A DNA stretch of 64,000 nucleotides from Anastatus disparis (taxonomy: Eukaryota > Arthropoda > Insecta > Hymenoptera > Eupelmidae): contig JAFFSR010000136.1 in assembly GCA_017163975.1 (NCBI GenBank), forward strand, positions 10,351,501 to 10,415,500, in the 5' to 3' direction. Positions 1 to 11,061 of the stretch are shown in pieces. The first letter of the stretch is position 1. Each line of letters begins with the position of its first letter. A program made the translations under genes and the position numbers. The notes beneath the pieces were generated by a model. That model worked only from the letters and a program-made list of their open reading frames with translations, was not told the DNA's origin and made no database searches.

Positions 1-1660
1 AAATTTTAAATAATCTCTTTATGTCAATTTAATTATTTAGCAAAATATAAACTGAAAATAACAATATAAAAATAGTGATTTAAATAAAGTCAGAAAGCCA
101 AAACTCATAAGATTGGTATATCTAAACAACACGTGTAGTAAATACACCGTGATTATTTGAATTCTGTATATAAATTTAATTTTTACCTGTAAGTTTGTTT
201 GTTGTTCGTTGATTCTTTTTGGTTAATTCCGTATGTCGTAGTACATGAATATAAACGTACCCAGTTGATAAAAAAAGCCAATGAAATCACCAAAAAAAAA
301 AAAAAACAATTGAACGCTTATTCCAAGCGTTACTTAATATATACTGTTATACTATGTATTTAAATAATACATAAGATGAACGTGACTATGCGTGATCAAA
401 GCATAGCTTAGACTGGAGATCTGGGATCTAGTTGAGTTGAAACACGTTAACTACCAAACTGCTTGATGGCTTGCCCCTACTCTTTACCAATTCTCCCTTC
501 AATTTCCCATTACGTGTAGCTTTTATTTCCCTCTCCTACCATTTAGAAATTTCTTTGTTACGATAAAAAATTCATATGCAATTCGGTATGATGAGAAATG
601 ACATTTGAATATGCTTGATTAAATTTATTGAAGAGTTTTTGATTATTTTATTCTTCAGTACGCGGAGCAAAATTTGAGAAAAAAAATTTCAAAATATTTT
701 CTTCGTGAAAAGTTAAACTAGGAGTTTAAGCAATTAAGAATTTAACATTTTGATTTTAACTGTATTACTAGAAGGTCAAATTCTCAAGATTTTATTCTGA
801 CGTTGATAACAGCGAAAAGCGTCGAATTGAAATCAAAACAAAGTTAAAGTCTTAATCGTCTGTTTATGAAGAACAACAGCGATCGAAAGTATGCTGTAAT
901 TAAAATAATGTCACATGTTATAAGGCATTTAATTTACAATAACTTTAAATATGTTTAATAATTTTGATGAACATTATGAAATTAAATTTAAAAAATTTTT
1001 TCCTGTAATAAAATTTGCGCTAAAACGATAGAAATTTTTAAACTCATTTTATCTCGGTCGTTTTTCGATTCCGGAAAAACCACATGTGGCTTTTATTTCG
1101 ACTAAGCAACATGGACGCCTAATACTCTTATTTTCTTAAATACATTTCTAGTATATATATGTTTACATCAAAGAATATTTAATTCAAACGAATTTTTTAA
1201 ATAAAAAATTTAATTTATCTAAATAAATTCTCGTTTGAATTAAATGTTATTTAATAATATACTATATATACTAGAAATTTATTTGAAGAGCTAGTGTCCA
1301 TATTGCTTAATAATAATTATTATTGAAAATAAGTTTTCAATATTATTATTATTACTATTGTTATTATTATTATTTATTTTAGAAAAAGACAATATTTTAT
1401 ATAACGCAGGTCATAAATTCTAAATATTAATAATTCAATTAATGAATTACTTGATATACAACGTGTACAAACTTTGTTTTTCATACACATAAAATTTTTA
1501 ATATATATATATTATAATTGAAAAAATTAAAATAAATTTTTCATTTTCGCTTAACTTATTACGTAATATAGTTGAACAAATTGAAATTTTAACATGATTC
1601 ATTATTCAGATTTAACAGAAAGTCTAAAAACTTCTAAACTGCTTCAAATATATATATATA
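1..1660. repeat. Segmental duplication, left copy of the PIWI 5' flank
   Basis: This block matches 50869-52612 in the same orientation with scattered substitutions and small indels. The right-hand partner is the immediate 5' flank of the intact minus-strand PIWI gene. Base 1 corresponds to a point about 180 bases upstream of that gene's start codon, so the left copy probably flanks another PIWI copy beyond the window. The block includes the same sequence as the candidate 5'UTR splice donor (near 190) and a short ATT-rich microsatellite (1340-1375). The SINE2 present in the right copy is absent here. Duplication is seen directly; the off-window gene is inferred. Confidence 0.9.
1100..1312. repeat. 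Short imperfect fold-back inside the duplicated flank
   Basis: The left end reads AAGCAACATGGACGC and the right end GTGTCCATATTGCTT, with further inverted similarity inward (TTTCTAGTATATA against TATACTAGAAA). The right-hand duplicate (about 52195-52350) keeps both ends but has a shorter middle. It may be an old MITE. No target duplication could be assigned. Confidence 0.45.
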
Positions 1661-2159
1661 TATGTATGCACAGTGCTGCATAAATGGTGTATTTTGCGCA
1701 TCTAAATGGGAAAATATTGATCTGTTTATTAACCGAGGAGAATATTAACGAAGGATATCAATCTATACATATAGCATAATAAATTGATGCCGTTTCCCTC
1801 GGTGTTATGAGGATGAGAATTATTTTTGTACCCTCTCATCGGGTAGACATATGGTTACCAGGTAACTGCAAATATTCAAACATAAGGTTGCAAGTGAAAA
1901 CTTAGGGAAACTCCGTTATTAATAAAATATAAAACAATCAACCCTGTTTTAGGCAGGTAGATATTTCTCTTTAAGCTTTTACTCGCATTTATGCCTTTTT
2001 CGTCCACACTATTTTGCCTCAACAGCAGACCCAAAATATAGAGAGCCATTTTCGACGCTACTAGAAAATATGACACTTTATGAAAAAAAGAATTTCTTTT
2101 GGTAATATGGACATTGACCAGTGTAGAAAAAATTTTCTCTTTTATAATTTTATGAGTTT
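1661..2159. other. AT-rich DNA, no feature recognised
   Basis: Begins with a short TA run (1650-1665) where the duplication with 52612 breaks. The small open frames on either strand show no domain or codon pattern. Nothing else is supported. Confidence 0.5.
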
Positions 2160-2358
2160 TGAGGCCTCAGTGGCTCGTTCGGTAGAGCGATGGATTCATG
2201 ATCTCGGGGTTCTGAGTTCTAATCCCGGCAGCCGATTGACACAAGCATATCACTGTATAAAATACATTTGCTTTGTTCACAAACACATTGACGACATCCG
2301 TCGCTAATTAGCATCGAAGTGATAGCATGAATACAGCGATGTTAAATAAAATAAAAGA
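2160..2358 (+). mobile_element. SINE1 copy, full length
   Basis: A tRNA-like head with an A box (TGGCTCGTTCGG) and a B-box-like GAGTTCTAATCCC has CAT in the anticodon-loop position. A body follows (CTTTGTTCACAAACACA, CGCTAATTAGCATCG) and the characteristic end ACAGCGATGTTAAATAAAA. The same head, body and tail recur at least ten times in this window on both strands, which defines the family. It is a retroposed Pol III unit, not a functional tRNA gene: the arms do not pair properly. Confidence 0.85.
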
Positions 2359-3008
2359 AAAAGTTCATAATAATTAAGTTAACCCAGCAACGTCCGTAAT
2401 TAGAAATAATTGAATTATATTTTTAAAATAAATAAAAAATAATAAATATTTATTTTAAAACTGAAAATAATTATATATGAAAAATAGGAAATAGCATTAT
2501 TTTCTAATTATTGAATAAATGTCAAGGTCGTCGGTGGGAATTGCAAAAATAAAAACTAATATAATCTACGTACAACAATATTTACATATATAAAATTCAA
2601 GAAATAAGAATTTGAATTTAATTAATCCGTTTCCAATTTTTGGCTCGTAAATTTTGTTATTTTCAAAATCACTCGAATTTCAAGTAAAGTTTATGATTAG
2701 AATACGACATCCTCGTTTCTTATATGTTATTAATTCGCGAGTTTTAAGTGAAATTCTTACTGGAGTCTGATTAAATTATTCACGATTTGTAATGATTAAA
2801 GATCACTTGAATTTGAGTACTTTCCAATTGAATGAATTTTTTATTGGCACAAAAGAACAATATATATATTAGGAGCTAGCAAGAAGAATGGATTTTAAGC
2901 ATTTTTTGCCAATTTAATTGAAATTATATATTTAATTAATAAAAAATATTTTTAAATATATTTTTCAGATGATAATTAAAATGTTATTTGAAAACACGTA
3001 ATATAGTA

Positions 3009-3070
3009 TATGCGCTTTGTTCGCAAACATACTAACGACCCTCGTCGCTAAAATTAGAAAAGAAAAAATA
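3009..3070 (+). mobile_element. SINE1 fragment (3' body)
   Basis: Contains only the body motif GCTTTGTTCGCAAACATAC and the CGTCGCTAA segment; the tRNA-like head and tail are missing. Confidence 0.55.
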
Positions 3071-3239
3071 AGATGATTATGTTTTATTTACAGAGAATAA
3101 CAAAATATCCGTATACGGTAGGAAAAAATATAAAATTTTTACCTGGCGAAAGGAAAGTTGTAAGACTATTTTATGTACAAAAATTCGTCATATACTTTTT
3201 ATTGACGATTTCTAAATGTATAACATGAGGTTGTAAGCA

Positions 3240-3366
3240 TAGGTCGCCAGTGGCTCAATTAATAGAGCAATAGATTCATAACTTCGAGAACTCAAGTTCA
3301 AATCCCGTTCTCGGTAGTATAATGATAACATAAATACAGCGATGTTAAATAAAATTACAAAAAAAC
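3240..3366 (+). mobile_element. SINE1 copy with internal deletion
   Basis: The head is present (CCAGTGGCTCAATTAATAGA, then CAAGTTCAAATCCCG as B box) and so is the tail ACAGCGATGTTAAATAAAA. The body between them is largely deleted. Confidence 0.75.
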
Positions 3367-3370
3367 CATA

Positions 3371-4076
3371 TTCAACCACCATCGCCTGTAATTAAAAATA
3401 ATTTTATTGTATTGTTGAATAAAATTAGAAATAATAATCTATAATTTTCAAAATGCTGTATATAAATATTATATTTAACTGCAAGAGAGAAAAATAGAAA
3501 ATAAAATAATTTCCTAATCATTGAAGAAATGTGAAGGTGGTCATTGAGAATTGCGGTATTTTTGCCATGCAAAATAAGCATAAAAAATCAAATTTCGCTG
3601 AATAAGGAAAATAAAATTATTTCTTTTTTTTTGCTTTCTTTAAAACAAGTATGTTTCAAATCATTTTTATCATCACTTCTAATAATAATAATTAATTGGC
3701 CTCTTGATTAGAGGATAACAATCTTAGGGCACTCATCGCTTCATTTTTTTTATCATTCTCCTTATCATTTCTCCGAATTCTTTACTCTTGAGTTAATTAA
3801 AGTATATGAAGAATTTGAAAAAAAAAATACAAAAACCTATTTGTTCATATTTATGAATGTAACATGTTTGTACGATTGAAGCGGAAAAATTAAAGAAATA
3901 TTTTAAAAAGTAATTAAGGTTTATCATATTTAAATATTTATTTCAAACGATATTTTGTCATTGAAATAAGAAATCAAATAAATCATATTTTTATGAATTC
4001 AAAACAATTTAGTTTTTATGTTTGAAGTTTTAAACTCCGAATTATCAAATTTTATCTTCTTGAATATTTTTTTTTT
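3371..4076. other. AT-rich spacer, nothing recognised
   Basis: Low-complexity A/T runs and no open frame with domain character. It lies in the segment missing from the right-hand duplicate. Confidence 0.5.
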
Positions 4077-4262
4077 TAATTTCATTTAACGTTGCTGTAT
4101 TTATGCTATCATTAGACGCTAATTAGCAACGGAGATTTCTCAATATGAACAAAGCATATGTATCGTGGTGATGCTTGCATCAATTGGCCGCCGGGAGCGG
4201 AATTTTAACTCGAGTCTTTGATATTATGAATCCATCGCTCTTTCGAGTGAGCCAGTGACACC
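4077..4262 (-). mobile_element. SINE1 copy, minus strand
   Basis: Reads as the reverse complement of the family: tail TTTAACGTTGCTGTATTTAT, body GCTAATTAGCAACGGAG and ACAAAGCATATG, then a decayed B box and the head ending in GAGCCAGTGAC. Confidence 0.8.
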
Positions 4263-4534
4263 CTCCTTCTAAAATATTAAATAGTTAAGTTGTTAGACAT
4301 AAACGATCAATAGATTCAGAGCTGAATAAATGTATAGCATTTATGTTGTGAGTTATAATAAAAAGTAGTAAATGTGTGTTTCTTTTATAAAATGTACAAA
4401 AATAAAAAAAAATAAGAAAAATGCTTTAATTTATATGCTACGTTAAAGAAACGTATATTTCCGTTAGTTGTCCACGTAGACAACTAACGGAAATACACGC
4501 CTGCGCATACGTATTATTTTTATCTTAAAGTTTT

Positions 4535-4705
4535 TTTTTAACGCCCCTATATTGCTATACTATTTTTGTTATGCTAATTAGCGACGAAGCTCGTAAGTAT
4601 GTTTGTGAACAAAACATATGTAAAGTATAGTGATGCTTGCATCAATCGGCTGCCGAGAACGCCGAGATTACAAATCTAACGCTCTACCGAATGAGTCACA
4701 GACTC
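4535..4705 (-). mobile_element. SINE1 copy, minus strand, complete in this duplicate
   Basis: Tail and body (GCTAATTAGCGACGAAGC, GTGAACAAAACATATG) lead into the head GCTCTACCGAATGAGTCACA. The partner copy at 52626-52682 begins in the middle of this SINE, which shows that the right duplicate suffered a deletion here. Confidence 0.8.
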
Positions 4706-5105
4706 TATCCTCAAGTCTGATTGTTGATAATGATAAAATCAGTAAATGTTTTTGATGTAACAAAACTTAAATATCAAAGCATTTTTTAAAACTTTTTATG
4801 CTTATTTACAGTTTTTAAGTATCATCTTAATTTTTATTAAATTTTATAAAACTATTGCCATTTCACTATATCTAGCTTCGAACCTATTGAGTGTTAGAGT
4901 CTATTACGAGTTTTTCATATTTTTACGCATGAAAACTTCTTTTCGAAAAAAAACTTGTGATTCAGAATTCTAATATTTTTCTGATGACTTGCAACAAGTT
5001 TATTTATCAATATAAGTCTCGTTAATTAAAACATTATTGGCCTTGTAGTATGCTCTATCTGTTAGATGTAAAAAGAGTAGTTTATTACACATACATAAAC
5101 TACAC

Positions 5106-5312
5106 GATTTTTTTTCAATTTTTTTAACGTCGCTATGTTTATGCTATGCTATCTTGTTATGCTAATTAGCAACGGAGGTCTTCAGTTTGTTTGCGAATAA
5201 AGAGCTCGTGGCGTACATTGGTGCTTGTATAAATCGTCCGAGAGTAGGATTCGAACTTTAGACCTTGAGATTACGAACTCATCACCGTATCGAGTAAGCC
5301 ACTGACGACTTC
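5106..5312 (-). mobile_element. SINE1 copy, minus strand
   Basis: Tail AACGTCGCTATGTTTATGC, body GCTAATTAGCAACGGAGGTC, B box as AGGATTCGAACTT, head ending GAGTAAGCCACTGACGACTT. Its duplicate is at 53035-53224. Confidence 0.8.
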
Positions 5313-6189
5313 TACTTTTTCAATTTCTAAATAACAAATATTCTAATCTTTTCTATTGGATTTTAAGCACTTCTAAGAAAGGTCTATAAGTACACGTAGT
5401 TAAATTTCAGTCTGCAATAAGAGGAAGGTATAGACTTTAAAAATCTTAAATCATAAACTTTATTACTATAAGTATTAAGGGTGTATATTATCCCTTAAAA
5501 TAATTATTTATTGTTTAACGCATCATACCTTACCTAAAATGAAAGATCCTGTTAGGATCCCACTTGAATAGCAGTTATTTTATATTTTTAGAATTTTAAA
5601 TTTATTAATTTTATTCTATCGATGTTAATTTTTAATCTATTGATAAAATTAAAAACAAACGTTCTTCTTTATCAACATCAAATCTCTTGAGTGGTTATTG
5701 CCTATATTTTACTTTAACAAATCTCAATTTGAACCACAAACAGCTAAAACATCTATTATCTGAACCGTGACGATTTGATTTTTATTTTTTAAACTTTTAT
5801 TCTTAAAAATGAAGTTTAAAATTTTTATAGAATTTATAATAATAATTTGAGTAATTGGTCTTATTCTAGAGTTGAAAAATAAAATTATAATGTAATAGAA
5901 TAAAGTATCATGAATTTTTTATAAAAAAAATTTCTTTTGAAAACTAGAGTAATTGATCTGTTTATCCTGCACTTAAAAAAATAGAATTATAATGTAATTG
6001 AATAATATTGGCATTAAAAATAAAGCTAAAGGTTATAAACATGCAATCAGTTTTGTTTAACAGATATATGTAATATTAATTTTATGAAAAATAATTAAGA
6101 TTAAGTTTTATTTATAATAAAATATTTGTTTTACTGATGCGTATTTTTATGCTTTTTTCTAATTCTAATATTATTTAATATTAAAATTA

Positions 6190-6257
6190 GAGAAGTGACT
6201 TACTCAGTAAAGTGATAGAGATATAATCTTGAGAATACAAGTTCGAATCTCGCTTTT
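6190..6257 (+). mobile_element. SINE1 head, truncated
   Basis: A tRNA-like head (GTGACTTACTCAGTAAAGTG, then CAAGTTCGAATCTCGC) stops abruptly and joins sequence equivalent to 56930 in the duplicate. The full SINE survives at 54537-54726, so this copy was cut by a deletion. Confidence 0.75.
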
Positions 6258-7464
6258 TACATTCTCTTAATGCAATTTGTTAAAGAGACTAATACGCAGG
6301 ATAGATTGATTTTGATGAGTTTGAATTTTGTTTACTTAAAATTTTGAATAGATAAAGAGTTTAACTAAATTTTCTTGCAGAATGATTGTTATTAGTTGCA
6401 GGAAAGAAATAAAAAAACTCCATAACCAAAAGGTTAAAATATTCAAATAATTGAAATTATTAAATTTGGTTTGGTCAGTAGTAGCAGTATGATGCTTTAA
6501 CATGATGCAACTACTGCCCACCTTTTTTTATCGTAAAAACATAAAAAATTTAATATTTTTTTTCTAGAAAGTAGGGGTACAAATACACCTGCTAATCCAA
6601 GCGTATTATTTTAATGCATCGTATGAGAGACGCTCATTTATAGTTCTTTGAAACAATGTTAATTTGATTGTTTCATAAAATTATTGCTTATACGATCTAG
6701 CTTCCAAACTATTCAGTGTTGGCGTTTACAATTCTAGTTTTTTTTTCATATTTTTATAAAAATATGAAAAAAAACTATATATATAAGAAAACATCTTATT
6801 GTTTTAACGAAATGGATGATTTAGAATTGTGATACTCGCAGTTAAGAATTAAAAAAAAAACTGATGATGATTATGAAATTAAATCTCCATATTTGTATAG
6901 ATCTAAAAAAGGATTATTGCCAAGATTTTAAGATTTAAATATTCTTTCCGTTATTTCGTCGAATTTTTCTACATAAGGAGAAGCTTTCCGTAAATTAAAG
7001 CTAGATTATCAGATAATAATAAAGTTTCAGTTACTTTAATAATAAGGGATTTTAAAAATGGCTTACTAAATTGCCAATCGCAAAAACAAAAAGGTTAAAT
7101 TTGCTGATTTTATTAAAGGCTTTAAAAAGTTTTTCTCTATATTCCTATTTGATGTGAAAATTTACTATTGCCCAATTTTTTGCATATTATAATATTGCTT
7201 ACACATGAATGTGTACTCACAAGCAAGAATAATGGTAACAAATGTCATTTTTATAAAACATTTAATTTATCAGCAAAAAATTTGAAAAATTTAATACACA
7301 GATCTATCGCGATCTACAGCATTTTCTTTTGAACTCTTTTTTATTATTAAAATTGAAGGTGTACATTTAGTAGTTTATCAAAAAAATCTTCACATTTACA
7401 TCTATCCACAGAAAGATGATTGTGTAATACATTTGAGTTTGATTAGAATCCAAGAATTTTAATG

Positions 7465-9274
7465 ACTAACTAGGAGAGTATCCCCCGTCAAAAACGTTTA
7501 GCTAAAAAAATTAGCTAAAAATATAGCTAAAAATGCAGCTAAAAATACAGCTATATTTAGCTGGAATATAGCTATATTTATCTGGATTTTTTAGGTAAAA
7601 ATCCAGTTATTTTTTAGGTAAAAATCCAGTTATTTTTTAGGTAAAAATCCAGTTAATATTGAGTCTCTTGTAACAGCGGAGAATACAACTGTATTTTCAG
7701 CTGTATTTTTAGCTGTATTTTCAACTGTATTTTTAGCTAATTTTTTGAGCTAATCATTTTTGATGAGGCGAACAATAGCTGATAATATAGCTAAATTTTC
7801 AGCTATATTTTTAGCTGTATTTTTAGCTTAAATTATTTTATAATTTCACGGAATAATAACTCGTTAGTTATTTTCCTGTAAAAGAAAGTTCCAAAAATGA
7901 GGTAAACCTCGTAGTGTCGGCTCTCCGAAGATCGAAGAGCTTCTACATTTTGGCACAAAGTATCTTGCTCTTTTATATGGCCTATGGCCTCAAAATTTCT
8001 TAATGGAATCGTAAAATTTAGAGATCCGCCATCTAGCGACGTGAAGTGAACTTACCTGTCTTTAATTATTGATTAATGCTACGTCGCAAGGTGGCGTTTC
8101 TCTAAATTTTACGATTCCATCGACAAATTTTAAGGACACAGGTATAAAAGAGCAAGATACTTTGTGCCAAAACGTAGAAGCTCTTCGATCTTCGGAGAGC
8201 TGACACTAAGAGGTTCATCTCATTTTTGGAACTTTCTTTTACAGGAAAATAACTAACGAGTTATTATTCCGTGAAATTATAAAATAATTTAAGCTAAAAA
8301 TACAGCTAAAAATATAGCTGAAAATTTAGCTATATTATCGGCTATTGTTCGCCTCATCAAAAACGATTAGCTCAAAAAATTAGCTAAAAATACAGTTAAA
8401 AATACAGCTAAAAATACAGCTGAAAATACAGTTATATTTTCCACTGTTACAAGAGACTCAAAATATTAACTGGATTTTTACCTAAAAAATAACTGGATTT
8501 TTACCTAAAAAATCCAGATTAATATAGCTATATTCCAGCTAAATATAGCTGTATTTTTAGCTGTATTTTTAGCTATATTTTTAGCTAATTTTTTTAGCTA
8601 AACGTTTTTGACGGGGTCAGACCTCCGGATCACGGATTTTACTCAAACTTTGGGATAAGTTTTCAGATGTCAAAATATTAAAGAAAACAGAATTTTAGAT
8701 CCCAATGCTCAATATTTCCCTAGTTACAAGCAATTAAAGAAAATCACTAAAAAAGTTACTAGATTTTCAAACGCATATAGTTCCTTAGCATTGATAGCTA
8801 GGAGCTTGAAACTTTTTTTGAATAAAAGCTGAGCTCAAATCCCTTCGTAATAGTAATTATAGCATGTCAAAATGTTATTTTTTCCCAAAGTTATAGCTTG
8901 ATAAACATAAGACCCAATTTCAGCTTCTGTTATTAATTAATGTTTTAAAAAGAAAAATCAGGTCCAATGTTTATCACGCTATAACTTTGGGAAAAAATAA
9001 CATTTTGACATGCTTTAATTACTATTTCGAAAGGATTTGAGCTCAGCTTTCATTTAAAAAAAGTTTCAAGCTCCTAGCTATCAATGCTAAGGAACTATAG
9101 GCGTTTGAAAATCTAGTAACTTTTTCAGTGATTTTCTTTAATTGCTTGTAACTAGGGAAATATTGAGCATTGGGATCTAAAATTCTGTTTCCTCTCATAT
9201 TTTGACATCTGAAAACTTATCCCAAAGTTTGAGCAAAATCCGTGATCCGGAGGTCTGATACTCTCCTAGTGAGT
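7465..9274. mobile_element. Fold-back element with a second element nested in its left arm
   Basis: Outer inverted ends are ACTAACTAGGAGAGTATC (7465-7482) and its near-complement (9257-9274). The right arm continues from these ends into GGTCTGATACTC..., while on the left the continuation (AGACCTCCGGATCACGG) resumes only at 8619, after the nested element. Arms are about 300 bp with a loop near 8910-8950. No coding sequence. This is a non-autonomous palindromic element; its superfamily is unknown. Confidence 0.8.
7483..8616. mobile_element. Nested 1.1-kb fold-back with AGCTAAAAATA arrays
   Basis: Perfect ends CCCCGTCAAAAACG and CGTTTTTGACGGGG enclose two nearly complementary arms of roughly 500 bp. 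The outer arm segments are runs of degenerate AGCTAAAAATA-type repeats. It is flanked by TC on both sides (7481-7482 and 8617-8618). Removing it and one TC restores the symmetrical arm of the host element, so it inserted second. Confidence 0.85.
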
Positions 9275-9317
9275 GAAAAGTTAAATACTTTTTAATTCAC
9301 TTCTAACTATATAATTC

Positions 9318-9590
9318 TTCTTCTTCTTTTTTTGACTTGGGTATCAACTCCGCGCTGTCACCCGGTAATATAGTTTAGTTCTCGAGGCTGCGAAGGCACC
9401 GTATTTTCATCTATTTATCAAAATTCGATTTTGCCCAATGGGACTTTTTTACTAAGGGTTCTTGCACATAAGAAGGAAGAAGGAACACCGAGGTATACGG
9501 AGGAATGACTACGTGTCGGTGATAATAAGAAACTTTATTTTTCTGCGTCATGTCCTCGGTCCGATAGAGCGTGAGCCAGGAGCCTTATAT
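9318..9590 (-). mobile_element. SINE2 copy, minus strand
   Basis: On the minus strand it begins with a tRNA-like stretch (CTGGCTCACGCTCTATCGGA), passes through AGTCCCATTGGGCAAAA and ends in a GAA-rich tail. The same order of motifs is seen in the plus-strand SINE2 at 51465-51675. The first part of the head is degenerate. Confidence 0.65.
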
Positions 9591-9594
9591 TATT

Positions 9595-11061
9595 ATATGA
9601 TATCTAAGTTAAATCAATAATTTTTACACATTGTAAATAAATCGAATATGGGAAATTCTGAAAAATATTAGGCCAATCAATGAAGATCTAAAACTTTTTA
9701 GAGTTGGTAAAATCAACATACCTTTATCAATCGTTACAAAATCTATTAATAACGTCGGATTTTGACGAATTATATTACGTACGAAAGCAGATTGATGCAT
9801 TATATTTTTATAAAAAGTACTATGCAAAAACGTTATTTGATAATGCTTTTATCCTTTTTCGTTTTATTTATTATAACATACAGATGTACAAATTAGTAAA
9901 AATTTTATAATTGAACTAAATTGAATCTAAATTGCTTTTTATCAATTATAATTAAAAATAGTCTTATTTCAAGCTCATAATCTTACCATCAACTGATATG
10001 TAATCATCTAAGTTTGCATAAGGGCCTCAAGAGCCAGGGTGACAATTTATGTATGATTTGAGACATTCTTTATTTTTATTCCCTGCATGCTTATTGTACT
10101 ATTATATTATACTTTTCTACTTTGACTAATAAAAATCATGGCAAAGGAATATTTAAAAGAGAAACTGTAATATTAAAATTATTGATATTATAAAATACTT
10201 ATTAGTCTTTCTATTTCATTAACATAATGATGTGCAAGTACTGATGAAATAAAGATATTATTACATAATTTTCACTTTTTATTTGAGATTCTAAATGGTA
10301 ACTTGATGTAAAAACTTCTGTCGGCCAGTCCCAAAGACTACCACACTGGTTTTTTTATAGCTCAAGAAACACACGTAGTAAAATATAAAAAAAGTATAAT
10401 TTTTGACGTATAAAATTATATACCGTGAAGTGCAATATTCCAATAGATACCAAAATTTAATTACATATTCTACTTTAAGAAACTAGTAATTTAAGCCTTT
10501 ACTAAAATGCGTGCCACCCCAGAAACTTGTATTATAGACTTTTGAATTGTTAAAAATCGAGTGACAAAAATAAAAAAGTTTTTGAAAATTGCCCATATAT
10601 TTTAAATTTAAAATTTATCGCTCTTTCACATACGTATAGATACATTAAATGTGTAGTAACAGGAAGCCATGATAGATACTCCCCGGAATTCTACTTATTC
10701 CTGTTGGTTGAGTTTGCACATTAGTCATTCTCATAAAAAATATTCATCGTCAACTAATGACTCTTTTAGCTAAAATTTGGTACATGAGATTGAAATTTAT
10801 GGCGGTTGAAATGAAAACCTAAAACTATTCACTTTCGGAAACCAAGTTGTTTACTTCGATTTAAAACCTGAATTTACTTCACCTAAAACTTTTTTTGATA
10901 CCATGAAAATTATTTAAGATTTGTCGATTTAAATAACCACCAGCGGCGCTTTCTGCTATTCCATCAAACAATTTTTCACACATGACCTTTAAACCAAGTT
11001 CGTAAACGTTATTTTTTTGTCCAATAAAGAGCTTCAAGTTTAGAGTGTACAAGCACAAGTA
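9595..11061. other. Unassigned AT-rich DNA
   Basis: Two short overlapping open frames on opposite strands (around 9624-9910) are typical of chance in DNA of this composition. No repeats, splice-flanked coding exons or element ends were recognised. Confidence 0.5.

Larger units (their letters stand above)
4640..7300. repeat. Segmental duplication, left copy, second part
   Basis: Matches 52625-58270 in the same orientation. Relative to the right copy it lacks a TA-flanked MITE (53344-53481), a fold-back (53554-53871) and about 2.3 kb (54600-56930) that starts inside a SINE1. Apart from the SINEs listed separately it contains only AT-rich non-coding sequence. Confidence 0.9.

Noticed and set aside
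2160..2235. Possible tRNA gene (CAT anticodon position, A and B boxes)
   Set aside because: The acceptor and T arms do not pair, and the same unit with an extra body and TTAAATAAAA tail recurs across the window; it is a SINE head.
7483..7640. Regularly spaced AGCTAAAAATA words that look like a CRISPR-type array
   Set aside because: The units are contiguous and degenerate with no unique spacers, and they are mirrored in the other arm of a fold-back in a eukaryotic genome.
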